DNA of 64,000 nucleotides from Georgenia muralis. Lineage in GTDB: Bacteria; Actinomycetota; Actinomycetes; Actinomycetales; Actinomycetaceae. The DNA is taken from positions 2,914,001-2,978,000 of the forward strand of contig NZ_RKRA01000001.1 in NCBI RefSeq assembly GCF_003814705.1, read 5' to 3'. The notes under the pieces were generated by a model. It ran no database searches. It had not been told where the DNA came from and worked only from the letters and a program-made list of their open reading frames with translations. How positions within the stretch are numbered: position 1 is the first letter of the stretch; every line of letters starts with the position of its first letter. Positions 8,603 through 18,782 of the stretch are shown here, piece by piece. A program made the translations under genes and the position numbers.

Positions 8603-8636
8603 GCCGTGCCAGGCCCGGGCCGGACGGCGAGGCTTC

Positions 8637-9548
8637 TCAGCCGGCCTGGACGGTGAGCAGGTGCGCGAGCCCCTCCTCGGGCAGCGGGGGCTGCTCGCCG
8701 CCGAAGAGCGGGCAGCGGGCCTGGTGGCTGCACCAGTCGCACAGGCGCGAGCGCCGCGGCTGGAAGTCGCCGGAGCGGGCGGTCGCCGCGATCGTCGACC
8801 ACAGCTCGTCGAGCATGCGCTCGACGGCGAGGAGCTCCGCCTCGTGCGGGTCGTGGGTCAGGGTGCGGCCGTCCCCGAGGTAGACGAGCTGGAGCCGGGC
8901 GGGGACCGTCCCGTTGAGGCGCCACAGCATGAGGCCGTAGAACCGCATCTGGAACAGCGCCTCCTCGACGAAGCGGGGGTTCGGCGAGCGGCCGGTCTTG
9001 TAGTCGACCACCCGCACCGCGCCGTCGGGGGCCACGTCGAGGCGGTCGACGTACCCACGCAGCAGCACCCCGGAGGCGAGCTCGGTCTCGACGAGCAGCT
9101 CCCGCTCCGCGGGCTCGAGCCGCCGCGGGTTCTCCATCCGGAAGTACTGCGTGAGGAGGCTGCGGGCCTGGGCCAGCCACGCCGCGAGGTCCTCCGGCCC
9201 GGTGAACATCTCGGTGACCTCGGGCCGGCCGGCGCGCAGCGCCGTCCACTGCGGGTCGAGCAGCTCCTGGGCTGCGGCCTCGGTGCGCCCGGCCGCGGGC
9301 AGGTCGAAGAGGTGCTCGAGAACCGCGTGGACGAGGGAGCCCTTGACGGCCGCCGGGCTGGGCGGCTCCGGGAGCCGGTCCACCGTGCGGAAGCGGAAGA
9401 GGAGCGGGCACTGGTTGAAGTCCTTGGCCCGGGAGGGCGACAGGGCCGCGCGGCGGCGGCCCTCCCCGCCCGCCCCGGGCGGCAGCGGGTCGGCCGCGGT
9501 GAGCGGGTCGGCCGCGGTGAGCGGCACGGTCGCGGTCTCGATCGTCAT
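8637..9548 (-). CDS. RecB-family PD-(D/E)XK nuclease
   Basis: 303-residue single-domain exonuclease of the Cas4/RecB type found next to the Pup cluster in actinobacteria. Visible in order: ALSPSRAKDFNQCPLLFRF (first cluster cysteine), KGSLVHAVLEHLF (catalytic His helix), VRVVDYKTGRSP (catalytic Asp and Lys), and C-terminal LCDWCSHQARCPLF with three cysteines. This is the four-cysteine arrangement expected for an Fe-S cluster. The ATG at 9548 (MTIETATVPLTAADPL) is chosen because TACCGT lies 7 nt upstream. The N-terminus has a short direct repeat (LTAADP twice). It is convergent with the HAD gene. Confidence 0.85.
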   Translation of the reverse strand: MTIETATVPLTAADPLTAADPLPPGAGGEGRRRAALSPSRAKDFNQCPLLFRFRTVDRLPEPPSPAAVKGSLVHAVLEHLFDLPAAGRTEAAAQELLDPQWTALRAGRPEVTEMFTGPEDLAAWLAQARSLLTQYFRMENPRRLEPAERELLVETELASGVLLRGYVDRLDVAPDGAVRVVDYKTGRSPNPRFVEEALFQMRFYGLMLWRLNGTVPARLQLVYLGDGRTLTHDPHEAELLAVERMLDELWSTIAATARSGDFQPRRSRLCDWCSHQARCPLFGGEQPPLPEEGLAHLLTVQAG

Positions 9549-9555
9549 GGCGGCC

Positions 9556-9561
9556 ACGGTA
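9556..9561 (-). promoter_or_regulatory. -10 element of the RecB-like gene (TACCGT)
   Basis: TACCGT on the minus strand, 7 nt upstream of the ATG at 9548. Confidence 0.45.
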
Positions 9562-9642
9562 ACCGCGCCCGCCGACATCGCCGTGCACCCCCGCGCGGCG
9601 TGGGGACGGCCCGGCACCCGGGGCGGCGGGGGAGGACTCGCC

Positions 9643-9648
9643 TACCCT
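9643..9648 (+). promoter_or_regulatory. -10 element of the site-2 protease gene (TACCCT)
   Basis: TACCCT, 7 nt before the GTG at 9656; leaderless arrangement. Confidence 0.5.
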
Positions 9649-9655
9649 GGGGCGG

Positions 9656-10795
9656 GTGAGTCAACAGCGCGGTGCCCGCCGCACCTCCGGGTGGGTGATC
9701 GGCCGGGTGGCCGGCGTGCCCGTGGTCCTGTCCCCGTCCTGGCTGCTCGTCGCCGGCCTCATCCTCCTCATCTACTTCCCCTTCGTGCAGCGCGTCCTCG
9801 GCGGCGCGGACGCCGTGACCATCGCCCTGACCACCCTCGGCTTCGTCGTCGTGCTGTTCGTCTCGGTCCTCCTCCACGAGCTCGCCCACGGCATGACGGC
9901 CGCGCGGTACGGCTCCCCGGCCCGGGAGTACGTGGTCACCTTCTGGGGCGGGCACACCGCGTTCGACCGCGACCTCTCCTCGCCCGGCGCCTCGGCGGTG
10001 GTCTCCGCCGCGGGCCCGGCGGCGAACCTCGTCCTCGCCGCGGCCGCCTGGGCCGCGACCCGGGCGGACCTGCCCACGCCGCTGTGGATCGTCCTGTGGG
10101 GCGCGACGATCACCAACGCCCTCGTCGCCGGGTTCAACCTCCTGCCGGGGCTGCCCCTCGACGGCGGCCGTGTCCTCGAGGCGCTGGTGTGGAAGGTCAC
10201 GGGGCGCCGCTACCCCGGCACGGTCGCCGCGGCGTGGGGCGGGCGCGTCGTCGCCGGGGGGCTGGCGGTGTGGGCGCTGGGCGTCCCGCTGCTCCAGGGC
10301 CGCAGCCCCGACCTCACCACCATCATCTGGGTGGCGCTGCTCGCCTCGGTCCTGTGGAGCGGCGCGAGCCAGGCCCTGGCGTCGGCCAAGGTGCACCGGG
10401 CGGCCGAGGGGCTCGACCTGCGCCCCCTCGCCCGGCCCGTACTCCTCGTCCCGGCCGGCACCGCCGTCGCCGAGCTCGACGTGCGCGCCCCCGAGACGCG
10501 TGAGGCCGACGGACCGACCGTGGTGCTCATGCGCGGGGAGGTGCCGGTCGCCGTCGTCGACGTCGAGGCACTCGCGGCGATCCCCCCGCAGCACCGGGCC
10601 TCGACGCCGCTCGACGCCGTCGCCCGGACGCTCTACCGCGAGATGGTGGTCGGGCACGTCACCGGGCCGGAGGCGGTCGCCGCGGTCGCGCGCGCGCAGC
10701 GGCACACCAGCGAGGTCCTCCTCACCCAGGACCGTCAGGTCCTCGGCATGGTGCGGGTCGCCGACGTCGCCCGCGCGCTCGGCCGGCCCGCCTGA
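9656..10795 (+). CDS. site-2 protease family (M50) membrane metalloprotease
   Basis: 379-residue intramembrane zinc protease. HELAH at residues 74-78 supplies two zinc ligands and the catalytic Glu, and NLLPGLPLDGGR near residue 161 supplies the third ligand (Asp). About six transmembrane segments lie in residues 20-220, and a soluble C-terminal region of about 150 residues resembles a degenerate CBS pair (VVLMRGEVPVAVVDVEAL and LTQDRQVLGMVRVADVARAL). This is the SpoIVFB/Rip3-like architecture with a CBS regulatory tail. The substrate is unknown. A separate promoter lies upstream. Confidence 0.9.
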   Translation: MSQQRGARRTSGWVIGRVAGVPVVLSPSWLLVAGLILLIYFPFVQRVLGGADAVTIALTTLGFVVVLFVSVLLHELAHGMTAARYGSPAREYVVTFWGGHTAFDRDLSSPGASAVVSAAGPAANLVLAAAAWAATRADLPTPLWIVLWGATITNALVAGFNLLPGLPLDGGRVLEALVWKVTGRRYPGTVAAAWGGRVVAGGLAVWALGVPLLQGRSPDLTTIIWVALLASVLWSGASQALASAKVHRAAEGLDLRPLARPVLLVPAGTAVAELDVRAPETREADGPTVVLMRGEVPVAVVDVEALAAIPPQHRASTPLDAVARTLYREMVVGHVTGPEAVAAVARAQRHTSEVLLTQDRQVLGMVRVADVARALGRPA

Positions 10796-10833
10796 GCCCC
10801 GCCGGCCGGCCCGGCCCGTGCCGGGCGGCTGCG

Positions 10834-10839
10834 TAGACT
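10834..10839 (+). promoter_or_regulatory. -10 element of trmI (TAGACT)
   Basis: TAGACT, 8 nt before the GTG at 10848. Confidence 0.5.
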
Positions 10840-10847
10840 CGCCCGTC

Positions 10848-12107
10848 GTGACCAACGAGCCCCCCACGCCCCCCGCCCTCGACGACGCTCCGGGCGTCGC
10901 GGACCCGCAGGACGACGCCGACCTGCCGGGCGGTCCCGCCCGGCGCCGGGGTCCGCTGCGGGCCGGCGAGCGGGTCCAGATCACCGACACCAAGGGCCGG
11001 CTGTACACGGTCGTCCTCACCCACGACGGCTTCTTCCAGAGCCAGCGCGGCTCCTTCCGGCACAGCGAGCTCATCGGCCGCCCGGACGGCTCGGTCGTCA
11101 CCACCGCCACCGGGCACCAGGTCCTCGCGCTGCGCCCGCTGCTCAGCGACTACGTCCTGTCCATGCCCCGCGGCGCGGCCGTCGTCTACCCCAAGGACGC
11201 CGGCCAGATCGTCCAGATGGGCGACATCTTCCCCGGCGCCCGCGTGGTCGAGGCCGGCGTCGGCTCCGGCGGGCTGAGCATGAGCCTGCTCTCGGCGGTG
11301 GGGGAGCGCGGCCACCTCCTCTCGGTCGAGCGGCGCGAGGACTTCGCCGACATCGCCGTCGGCAACGTCGAGTCCTGGTTCGGCGGGCCGCACCCGGCGT
11401 GGGAGGTCCGCGCCGGCGACCTCGCCGACGTCCTGCCGGGCGCCGTCGAGCCCGGCTCGGTGGACCGGATCGTCCTGGACATGCTCGCCCCGTGGGACAA
11501 CCTCGCCGTCGCCGCGGACGCCCTGGCGCCGGGCGGGGTGCTCATCGCCTACGTCGCCACCACCACCCAGCTGAGCCGGTTCGTCGAGGACGCCCGCACG
11601 AGCGAGCAGTTCACCGAGCCGCGCGCGTGGGAGTCGATGGTGCGCACCTGGCACCTCGAGGGCCTGTCCGTGCGCCCCGACCACCGGATGATCGGGCACA
11701 CCGGGTTCCTCGTCACCACCCGGCGCCTGGCCCCGGGCACCACCCCGCCCCAGCGCACCCGCCGGCCCGCCAAGGGCGCCTACGCCCCCGACGGCGAGTG
11801 GGCGCCCGAGGACGTCGGCGAGCGGTCGATCTCGGACAAGAAGGTCCGCCGGGTCCGCCGCGACATCCACCGGCGCAGCGTCATGGAGGAGACCGGCATG
11901 GCCTCTCAGCCCGGTCCGGCCACGACCACGGAGCCGGCGGGTCCGGCCACGACCACCGAGCCGGCGGGTCCGGTCACCACCACCGAGCCCGCGGGTCCGG
12001 CCACGACCACCGAGCAGGTAGGCCCCGGCGGGACCGCCGCACCGGTCGGGCCCGCCCGGAGCGCCGCGACCCTGGCCACCCCCGAGGAGCCTGACGACCG
12101 CGCCTGA
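10848..12107 (+). CDS. trmI: tRNA (adenine-N1)-methyltransferase
   Basis: SAM-dependent enzyme that makes m1A58 in the T-loop of tRNAs. 419 residues, with a core close to the family norm (about 280). Visible: [16 protein letters not shown] (N-terminal barrel), [35 protein letters not shown] (SAM motif near residue 133), LDMLAPWDN (catalytic region) and [11 protein letters not shown]. After the conserved end ([10 protein letters not shown]) there is an extra tail of about 70 residues with four copies of a 9-residue unit, PATTTEPAG. The tail is disordered and not part of the known fold. It starts at GTG after a -10 box and lies upstream of mpa. Confidence 0.92.
   Translation: MTNEPPTPPALDDAPGVADPQDDADLPGGPARRRGPLRAGERVQITDTKGRLYTVVLTHDGFFQSQRGSFRHSELIGRPDGSVVTTATGHQVLALRPLLSDYVLSMPRGAAVVYPKDAGQIVQMGDIFPGARVVEAGVGSGGLSMSLLSAVGERGHLLSVERREDFADIAVGNVESWFGGPHPAWEVRAGDLADVLPGAVEPGSVDRIVLDMLAPWDNLAVAADALAPGGVLIAYVATTTQLSRFVEDARTSEQFTEPRAWESMVRTWHLEGLSVRPDHRMIGHTGFLVTTRRLAPGTTPPQRTRRPAKGAYAPDGEWAPEDVGERSISDKKVRRVRRDIHRRSVMEETGMASQPGPATTTEPAGPATTTEPAGPVTTTEPAGPATTTEQVGPGGTAAPVGPARSAATLATPEEPDDRA
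11916..12023 (+). repeat. 27-bp tandem repeat, four copies, inside trmI
   Basis: Four in-frame 27-bp units encode PATTTEPAG three times (one with V for A) and a diverged PATTTEQVG. The high nucleotide identity suggests recent slippage expansion in the C-terminal tail. Confidence 0.85.
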
Positions 12108-12187
12108 GACGGCCGCCACACCCCCACGGCGGCAGCGTGTCCGGACCCGGGCATAGGGTGGTCGGGTCGGCCGACGAAGGGACGGAC

Positions 12188-13945
12188 ATGGCACAGGCGG
12201 ACCGGTTCGGGGAGGCCCGGGCCCGGGAGCTCGAGCAGCAGGCGATCTCGCTGGCGTCGAAGAACGAGCGGCTCGCCGAGGCTCTCGACGCCGCCCGCCA
12301 GCGGCTCGTCCAGCTCCAGGACCAGCTCGACAACGTCTCGAAGCCGCCCGGCTCGTACGGCACGTTCCTCGCCGGGCACCTCGAGGAGCGCGAGGCCGAC
12401 GTCTTCGTCGGCGGCCGTAAGATGCGCGTCGCCGTCTCCGCCGCGGTCCCCCTCGGCGCCCTGCACCCGGGGCAGGAGGTCCGCCTCAACGAGCAGCTCC
12501 TCCTCATCGCCGCCGGGCCGTACGAGACCACCGGCGAGCTGGTCACGGTCAAGGAGGTCCTCGACGGCGACCGTGTCCTGGTCCTCGCCCGCAGCGACGA
12601 CGAGCGCGTCATGCGCCTGGCCGGCCCGCTCCTCGGGGTGCACCTGCGCGTCGGGGACGCCCTCACCGCCGACATGCGCACGAACTTCGTCACCGAGCGG
12701 GTGGTGCGCTCCGAGGTCGAGGAGCTCCTCCTCGAGGAGACGCCCGACACCCAGTACTCCGACATCGGCGGCCTCGGCCCGCAGATCGAGCAGATCCGCG
12801 ACACCGTCGAGCTGCCCTTCCTCCACCCCGAGCTCTACCGCGAGCACGGCCTCAAGCCGCCCAAGGGCGTCCTGCTCTACGGCCCGCCCGGGTGCGGCAA
12901 GACCCTCATCGCCAAGGCGGTGGCGACCTCGCTCGCCGGCACCGCCGACCGGCGGCGGGAGGAGCGCGGCGAGGAGCGGGTCGGCGCGGCCCGCAGCTAC
13001 TTCCTCAACATCAAGGGCCCCGAGCTCCTCAACAAGTACGTCGGCGAGACGGAGCGGCAGATCCGGGTCATCTTCGCCCGCGCCCGGGAGAAGGCCGTCC
13101 AGGGCATCCCCGTCGTCATCTTCTTCGACGAGATGGAGTCCCTGTTCCGCACCCGCGGGACCGGCGTCTCCTCCGACGTCGAGACGACGATCGTCCCGCA
13201 GCTGCTCAGCGAGATCGACGGCGTCGAGAAGCTCGAGAACGTCATCGTCATCGGTGCCTCCAACCGCGAGGACATGATCGACCCGGCCATCCTGCGGCCG
13301 GGCCGCCTGGACGTGAAGATCAAGATCGAGCGCCCCGACGCCGACGGCGCGACGGAGATCTTCGCCAAGTACCTCACCACCGACCTGCCCCTGCACCCCG
13401 CCGAGCTCGACCGTCACGACGGCGACGCGGCCGCCGCCGTCGCCGCGATGACCGACGCCGCCGTGACCGCCCTCTTCGGCACCGGGCCGGAGAACGAGTT
13501 CCTCGAGGTCACCTACGCCAGCGGCGAGAAGGAGGTCCTGCACTTCAAGGACTTCGCCTCGGGCGCGATGATCGCCAACATCGTCGACCGCGCCAAGAAG
13601 CGGGCCATCAAGGACCTCCTCGCCACCGGCGAGCGCGGCCTGCGCACCGAGCACCTCCTCGGCGCGCTGTCGGCCGAGATGCGCGAGAACGAGGACCTGC
13701 CCAACACCACCAACCCCGACGAGTGGGCGCGGGTCAGCGGCAAGAAGGGCGAGCGGATCACGTTCATCCGCACCCTCGGCGCCGGGAGGTCCCTGCCCGC
13801 GCCGGACGAGGGGAGGGGCGTCCACGACCTCCCGGTCCACCACGGCGGGTCCGGCACCACCGTGGGCGACGTCCACGGCGCGGCCGCGGACCACCTCGGT
13901 GCCCGCGACGTCGACACCATCACGCCCACCGGCGGCTACCTGTAG
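12188..13945 (+). CDS. mpa: proteasome-associated AAA+ ATPase (ARC/Mpa)
   Basis: Hexameric unfoldase that recognises Pup through its N-terminal coiled coil. 585 residues. In order: coiled coil around residues 15-60 ([22 protein letters not shown]), double OB domains to about 200, then the AAA+ module with Walker A GPPGCGKT near residue 231, Walker [11 protein letters not shown] near 311 and Arg-finger region RPGRLD. The protein ends GGYL, close to the GQYL tail with a penultimate Tyr that docks on the 20S core in mycobacteria. The ATG at 12188 has a good SD (GAAGGGA); TAGGGT at 12154 is a likely -10. It is followed closely by dop. Confidence 0.95.
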   Translation: MAQADRFGEARARELEQQAISLASKNERLAEALDAARQRLVQLQDQLDNVSKPPGSYGTFLAGHLEEREADVFVGGRKMRVAVSAAVPLGALHPGQEVRLNEQLLLIAAGPYETTGELVTVKEVLDGDRVLVLARSDDERVMRLAGPLLGVHLRVGDALTADMRTNFVTERVVRSEVEELLLEETPDTQYSDIGGLGPQIEQIRDTVELPFLHPELYREHGLKPPKGVLLYGPPGCGKTLIAKAVATSLAGTADRRREERGEERVGAARSYFLNIKGPELLNKYVGETERQIRVIFARAREKAVQGIPVVIFFDEMESLFRTRGTGVSSDVETTIVPQLLSEIDGVEKLENVIVIGASNREDMIDPAILRPGRLDVKIKIERPDADGATEIFAKYLTTDLPLHPAELDRHDGDAAAAVAAMTDAAVTALFGTGPENEFLEVTYASGEKEVLHFKDFASGAMIANIVDRAKKRAIKDLLATGERGLRTEHLLGALSAEMRENEDLPNTTNPDEWARVSGKKGERITFIRTLGAGRSLPAPDEGRGVHDLPVHHGGSGTTVGDVHGAAADHLGARDVDTITPTGGYL

Positions 13946-13953
13946 GGGGACCG

Positions 13954-15639
13954 ATGAGCGTGCACCGCCCCATGGGCATCGAGACCGAGTACGGGCTCCT
14001 CGAGCACGGCAACCCCGGCGCCAACCCGATGGTGCTGTCCGCCCACGTCGTCGCCGCGTACGCGGGGTCCGCGCTGCGCGGGCGCACCGTCCGCTGGGAC
14101 TACGCCGGGGAGGACCCGCTCGCCGACGCGCGCGGGTTCCGCCTGGACCGGGCCAGCGCCCGGCCCTCCCAGCTCACCGACGACCCGGACGCGCCCGCGC
14201 CGGCGGAGGACGGCGACGGCGAGGACGCCCGCCAGGTCGGTGGCGTGGGCGCCCGCGAGGGCGACGGCGCCGTGCGCACCACCCGCCTGCGCCGCCCCAG
14301 CGCCGCCGAGCTCGCCCTGCCCACGGCCAACAACGCCGTGCTCACCAACGGGGCCCGGCTCTACGTCGACCACGCCCACCCCGAGTACTCCAGCCCCGAG
14401 GTGACCAACCCCCTCGACGCCGTGCGCTGGGACCGCGCCGGCGAGCTCGTCATGCGCGGGGCGATGGACGCCCTCCACGCCACGGCGCTCGCCCCGGACG
14501 TCGTCCTGTACAAGAACAACGTCGACGGCAAGGGCGCCGCCTACGGCACCCACGAGAACTACCTCGTCGAGCGGTCGGTGAACTTCGGCGACATCATCCG
14601 CTACCTCACCCCGTTCTTCGTCACCCGGCCGATCTTCTGCGGGGCGGGCCGGGTCGGCCTGGGCCAGCGCAGCGAGCGGCCCGGCTTCCAGATCTCCCAG
14701 CGCGCCGACTACGTCGAGAACGACGTGGGCCTGGAGACGACGTTCAACCGCCCGATCATCAACACCCGCGACGAGCCCCACGCCGACGCCGAGCGCTACC
14801 GGCGCCTGCACGTCATCGGCGGCGACGCCAACCTCTTCGATGTCTCCACCTACCTCAAGGTCGGCACCACCGCCCTGCTGCTGTGGCTGCTGGAGAACGA
14901 CGCCGTCCCGCTGCAGCTCGACGCCCTCATGATCGCCAACCCGGTGGGGGAGACGTGGGCGGTCAGCCACGACACGTCCCTGACCCACCGGCTGACCATG
15001 AGCGACGGCAGCGAGATGACCGCCCTGGAGATCCAGCGCGTCTACCTCGACGTCGTCGCCGACGCCGTGCGCCGGGCCGCGCCGCCCGCCGGGGTCGACG
15101 CCGCCACCGCCGACGTGCTCGAGCGGTGGGCCGGTGTGCTGGACCGCCTGGCCACCGACCCCGCCACGGCCGCCGCGGAGGTGGAGTGGTTGGGCAAGCT
15201 CCAGCTCCTCGAGCGCATGCGCGAGCGGGAGAACCTCCCGTGGGACCACCCCAAGATCCAGGCGCTGGACCTGCAGTGGTCGGACCTGCGGCCCGAGCGC
15301 TCCATCGTCGCCCGCCTGGCGGCCGCCGGGCGCGTCGAGCGGCTGGTCACCGACGCCGAGGTCCTCGCCGCCGAGCGCACCCCGCCCACCGACACCCGGG
15401 CCTGGTTCCGCGGGCAGGTCGTCGAGCGCTACCCCGGCCAGGTCGCCGGGGCGAGTTGGGAGTCGGTAGTCCTGGACGTCCCCGGCGCCGAGCACCTCGT
15501 GCGCGTGCCCATGACCGACCCGCTGCGCGGCACCCGCGCCCACGTCGGCGCCCTCCTCGAGGGCGCGGAGACCGCCGCGGAGCTGCTCGAGGCTCTCACG
15601 GGCGCGCGCCCAGCCGCCGGGCGCGGCGCCACGCCGTAA
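13954..15639 (+). CDS. dop: Pup deamidase/depupylase
   Basis: 561-residue carboxylate-amine ligase-fold enzyme. It converts C-terminal Gln of Pup to Glu and removes Pup from substrates. It starts [14 protein letters not shown], where the Glu residues of IETEYG coordinate Mg-ATP, and has the nucleophile region [17 protein letters not shown] (conserved Asp) and [19 protein letters not shown]. The flexible Dop-loop (residues about 70-110, rich in Asp/Glu/Gly) is present, separating Dop from PafA. A strong SD (AGGGGGA) lies 8 bp downstream of the mpa stop, so the two form an operon. Confidence 0.95.
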   Translation: MSVHRPMGIETEYGLLEHGNPGANPMVLSAHVVAAYAGSALRGRTVRWDYAGEDPLADARGFRLDRASARPSQLTDDPDAPAPAEDGDGEDARQVGGVGAREGDGAVRTTRLRRPSAAELALPTANNAVLTNGARLYVDHAHPEYSSPEVTNPLDAVRWDRAGELVMRGAMDALHATALAPDVVLYKNNVDGKGAAYGTHENYLVERSVNFGDIIRYLTPFFVTRPIFCGAGRVGLGQRSERPGFQISQRADYVENDVGLETTFNRPIINTRDEPHADAERYRRLHVIGGDANLFDVSTYLKVGTTALLLWLLENDAVPLQLDALMIANPVGETWAVSHDTSLTHRLTMSDGSEMTALEIQRVYLDVVADAVRRAAPPAGVDAATADVLERWAGVLDRLATDPATAAAEVEWLGKLQLLERMRERENLPWDHPKIQALDLQWSDLRPERSIVARLAAAGRVERLVTDAEVLAAERTPPTDTRAWFRGQVVERYPGQVAGASWESVVLDVPGAEHLVRVPMTDPLRGTRAHVGALLEGAETAAELLEALTGARPAAGRGATP

Positions 15640-15669
15640 CCTGGAACGACGCAACAGCAGGAGGAAGAC

Positions 15670-15855
15670 ATGGCACAGCAGGAGCAGCGCCGCACCACCC
15701 GGCGGGACGAGCCGGACCCCGTCGACCCGCCTGTCGCGGCCGCGGCGCAGACCCGGGTCCAGGAGGTCGACAGCCTCCTCGACGAGATCGACTCCGTCCT
15801 GGAGGCCAACGCCGAGACCTTCGTGCAGGGTTTCGTGCAGAAGGGCGGCCAGTGA
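15670..15855 (+). CDS. pup: prokaryotic ubiquitin-like protein Pup
   Basis: 61-residue disordered protein tag that PafA ligates to lysines of target proteins. The sequence is textbook: basic/acidic N-terminus ([17 protein letters not shown]), helix-forming [19 protein letters not shown], and C-terminal FVQKGGQ. The terminal Gln requires Dop deamidation before ligation. An AGGAGGAAG ribosome-binding site precedes the ATG. The stop overlaps the pafA start. Confidence 0.97.
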   Translation: MAQQEQRRTTRRDEPDPVDPPVAAAAQTRVQEVDSLLDEIDSVLEANAETFVQGFVQKGGQ

Positions 15856-17252
15856 CCGCCAGGCGCATCTTCGGCGTCGAGACGGAGTACGGCATCACCT
15901 GCGCCCAGCCCCCGGCCGCGCCGGGGCACGAGCAGCAGGTCATCACCGCCGACGACGCCGCGCGCTACCTCTTCCGCCGCGTCGTCGCCCTCGGCCGTTC
16001 CTCCAACGTCTTCCTGCGCAACGGGGCCCGGCTCTACCTCGACGTGGGCTCGCACCCGGAGTACGCCTCCGCCGAGTGCGACGACGTCCACCAGCTCGTC
16101 GTCAACGACCGGGCCGGGGAGCGCATCCTCGACGAGATGACCGAGGAGGCCAACGGCCTCCTCGCCGAGGAGGGGATCGCCGGGACGATCCATCTGTTCA
16201 AGAACAACGTCGACTCGGCCGGCAACTCCTTCGGCTGCCACGAGAACTACCTCGTGCGCCGCCGCCGGGACTTCCCCGCCATGGGCGAGGCACTCGTCCC
16301 GTTCTTCATCACCCGGCAGATCCTCACCGGCGCCGGGCACATCCGCCCCCGCGCAGGCGGCGGCGCCAGCTACGCCTTCTCCCAGCGCGCCGACCAGATG
16401 TGGGACGCCATGAGCTCGGCGACCACCCGGTCGCGCCCCATCATCAACACCCGCGACGAGCCGCACGGCGACGCCGAGCTCTACCGGCGCATGCACGTCA
16501 TCGTCGGTGACTCCTCGGTCGCCGAGACCACGACGATGCTCAAGGTCGGCATGACCGAGCTGCTGCTCGCCGTCCTCGAGGACGGCGTCAAGATCCGCGA
16601 CCTCGTCCTGGCCGAGCCCATGCGGGCGATCCGCGAGATCTCCCACGACACCACCGCCACCGTCCCGGTCGAGCTCGCCACCGGGCGGCGGCTCAGTGCG
16701 CTGGACATCCAGGAGGAGTTCTACGCGCGCGTGCGCGGCCACCTCGACGCCGAGGGCCGGTCCGCCGAGCTCACCGCCGTCCAGCGGAAGGTCCTCGAGC
16801 TGTGGGAGCGGGGGCTGCGGGCGCTGCGCACCCAGGACCACTCCCTGGTGGAGACCGAGCTCGACTGGGCGATCAAGGGCCGGCTCCTCGAGCGCTACCG
16901 CGCCAAGCACACCCTCGGCCTGGACGACCCGCGCGTCGCGCGGCTCTCGCTGGCCTACCACGACATCTCCGCCGTGCGGGGCCTGGCCCCCTCCCTCGTG
17001 GCCCGCGGTCTCATGGCCCGGATCACCACCGACGAGGAGATCGCCGACGCCGTCACCCACCCGCCGGCGTCGACCCGGGCCAAGCTGCGCGGGGACTTCG
17101 TCGCCGCGGCGCAGGAGCGGCGCCGGGACATCACCGTGGACTGGGTGCACCTGAAGATCAACGACGCCGCCCAGCGCACGGTCGTCCTCAAGGACCCGTT
17201 CTCGCCGGTCGACGAGCGGGTCGACGCGCTCATGGCGGCGCTGCAGGCGTGA
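15852..17252 (+). CDS. pafA: Pup--protein ligase
   Basis: 466-residue ATP-dependent ligase that couples the C-terminal Glu of Pup to target lysines. It starts [17 protein letters not shown], with the metal-binding Glu residues, then [19 protein letters not shown] (conserved Asp) and [46 protein letters not shown] and the C-terminal [14 protein letters not shown] domain complete the family. The GTG at 15852 overlaps the pup stop by 4 bp (GTGA), so the two genes are translationally coupled. In mycobacteria prcB and prcA follow pup before pafA; here there is no room for them. Confidence 0.96.
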   Translation: MTARRIFGVETEYGITCAQPPAAPGHEQQVITADDAARYLFRRVVALGRSSNVFLRNGARLYLDVGSHPEYASAECDDVHQLVVNDRAGERILDEMTEEANGLLAEEGIAGTIHLFKNNVDSAGNSFGCHENYLVRRRRDFPAMGEALVPFFITRQILTGAGHIRPRAGGGASYAFSQRADQMWDAMSSATTRSRPIINTRDEPHGDAELYRRMHVIVGDSSVAETTTMLKVGMTELLLAVLEDGVKIRDLVLAEPMRAIREISHDTTATVPVELATGRRLSALDIQEEFYARVRGHLDAEGRSAELTAVQRKVLELWERGLRALRTQDHSLVETELDWAIKGRLLERYRAKHTLGLDDPRVARLSLAYHDISAVRGLAPSLVARGLMARITTDEEIADAVTHPPASTRAKLRGDFVAAAQERRRDITVDWVHLKINDAAQRTVVLKDPFSPVDERVDALMAALQA

Positions 17253-17276
17253 GCGGGGGCACTCCTGGCGGCGACG

Positions 17277-17282
17277 TAGGCT
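17277..17282 (+). promoter_or_regulatory. -10 element of the FKBP gene (TAGGCT)
   Basis: TAGGCT, 8 nt before the GTG at 17291. Confidence 0.45.
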
Positions 17283-17290
17283 TGCCTGTC

Positions 17291-18334
17291 GTGGAGCGCA
17301 GCACCCGGACCCAGACCACCCTCCGCGCCCGAGCCGCCGCGCTGGTCGCGGCGTTCGTCGCGCTCGTGATGCTCGCCGGCTGCGGGGACCAGGACAGCCC
17401 GAACGAGGAGGAGACCGTCGACGCGGTCGCCGTCTCCGGGCAGTTCGGCTCGGTGCCCGTGGTGACCTTCACCCCGCCGCTGCCGCTCGCGGACTCCTCG
17501 GTCGACGTGCTCATCGAGGGCGAGGGCCGCGAGCTCGCCGAGGGCGAGCCCATGCTCCTGAGCCTGACGGCCTACGACGGCGAGGACGGCGAGCTCGTCG
17601 AGGACCGTGAGGTGGGCGTGGCGCAGACACTCACGCTCAGCCGCGAGGACGTCGGCGAGGACCTCTTCCCGGTCCTCGTGGGCGCCCAGGAGGGCAGCCG
17701 GCTGCTGCTGCGCCAGCCCATCACCGAGGACGACGTCGACCGGATGCTGCTCCTCGTCGTCGACGTGCTCTACACCCGGGCCCGCGGCGAGGCGGTCGAG
17801 CCGCGCGAGGGCCTGCCCACCGTGAGCCTGGCCGACGACGGCGCGCCGTCGATCAGCCTGCCCGAGGGTGAACCCCCCACCGCGCTGGTGGTCCAGCCGC
17901 TCATCCGCGGCGACGGTGCCCAGGTGCGGCGCGGCCAGAGCGTGACCCTGCAGTACACCGGCGTGGCGTGGGAGTCCGGCACGGACTACGACTCCACGTG
18001 GGCGCAGGGCAAGGTCCCCCAGACGATCGCCATCGACGAGGTCTTCCCGGGCCTGCGCGACGGTCTGGTCGACCAGCACGTCGGGTCCCAGGTCCTGCTC
18101 GTCATCCCGCCCGGCCTGGCGCAGGGCACCGAGACCCTGGTCCTCGTGGTGGACATCCTCGCCACCTCCGGCGGCGACGAGGACGCCGTGGTCCAGGAGT
18201 CCCCGGAAGCCACGGAGGAGCCGTCCGAGGAGACGGAGCCGGCGTCGGAGGAGCCGGCGTCGGAGGACCCGGCCGAGGAGACCGAGCCGGCCGAGGACAC
18301 GACGGAGCCGGCCGCCGAGGAGACGACCGGCTGA
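17291..18334 (+). CDS. FKBP-type peptidyl-prolyl isomerase lipoprotein
   Basis: 347-residue exported protein. The signal peptide ends in the lipobox LAGC (Cys31), so it should be anchored to the outer face of the membrane. Residues about 197-290 are an FKBP domain (VRRGQSVTLQYTGVAWESG, FDSTW-like YDSTWAQG, VFPGLRDGLVDQHVGSQVLLVIPP). The region before it (residues 40-190) looks like a degenerate second FKBP-like domain (EGEPMLLSLTAYDGEDGE, GAQEGSRLLLRQP). The C-terminal 50 residues are a Glu/Thr/Pro-rich repetitive tail. Peptidyl-prolyl isomerases of this type follow pafA in many actinobacteria. Likely an extracytoplasmic folding helper. Confidence 0.9.
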   Translation: MERSTRTQTTLRARAAALVAAFVALVMLAGCGDQDSPNEEETVDAVAVSGQFGSVPVVTFTPPLPLADSSVDVLIEGEGRELAEGEPMLLSLTAYDGEDGELVEDREVGVAQTLTLSREDVGEDLFPVLVGAQEGSRLLLRQPITEDDVDRMLLLVVDVLYTRARGEAVEPREGLPTVSLADDGAPSISLPEGEPPTALVVQPLIRGDGAQVRRGQSVTLQYTGVAWESGTDYDSTWAQGKVPQTIAIDEVFPGLRDGLVDQHVGSQVLLVIPPGLAQGTETLVLVVDILATSGGDEDAVVQESPEATEEPSEETEPASEEPASEDPAEETEPAEDTTEPAAEETTG

Positions 18335-18347
18335 TCCGGGCCGGGGC

Positions 18348-18782
18348 TCAGGACGTGGCGACGCCCGCGCCCACGAGCGCGTCGAACCCGCCGGCGTCGA
18401 CGACCGAGGTGAACCCGGCGTCCTGCATGGCCTGGTAGGCCGCGGCCGAGCGGTTGCCGCTGCGGCAGTACACGACATAGGCGCCCTCGGGGTCGAGCTC
18501 GGCGATCCGGTCGGCGAAGTCGGGCGACTGCACGTCGATGTTCTCCGCGCCGTCGACGTGGCCCTCGGCGAACTCCGCGGGGGTGCGCACGTCGATGACG
18601 GTGTGCGTGCCGGCGTCGATGACCTCGACGGCGGCGGCCGGGTCGACCTTGCCCTGGAGCTGTTCCACCGAGACGGCGCCGGGGTCGGCCGAGCCGGCGT
18701 CGTCCGTGCCGCACGAGGCGAGGAGCAGGGCGGCGACCGTTGCGGCCGCGAGGGCGGGGATGCTGCGGGAGAGTCTCTGCAT
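18348..18782 (-). CDS. rhodanese-like lipoprotein
   Basis: 144-residue sulfurtransferase-fold protein. The signal peptide ends in LLLASC (lipobox Cys24), predicting a membrane-anchored extracytoplasmic protein. A single rhodanese domain follows, with VIDVRTPAEFAEGHVDGAENI and active-site loop CRSGNR (Cys106 accepts the sulfane sulfur). Six-residue loops of this kind are typical of thiosulfate or persulfide sulfurtransferases. A CsoR/CstR-like inverted repeat overlaps the start codon, so repression relieved by copper or by reactive sulfur is plausible. Convergent with the FKBP gene. Confidence 0.9.
   Translation of the reverse strand: MQRLSRSIPALAAATVAALLLASCGTDDAGSADPGAVSVEQLQGKVDPAAAVEVIDAGTHTVIDVRTPAEFAEGHVDGAENIDVQSPDFADRIAELDPEGAYVVYCRSGNRSAAAYQAMQDAGFTSVVDAGGFDALVGAGVATS

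Noticed and set aside
15640-15870. Hidden prcB/prcA between pup and pafA
   Set aside because: The pup stop and pafA start overlap; there is no room for either gene, and no fragments of them were seen.
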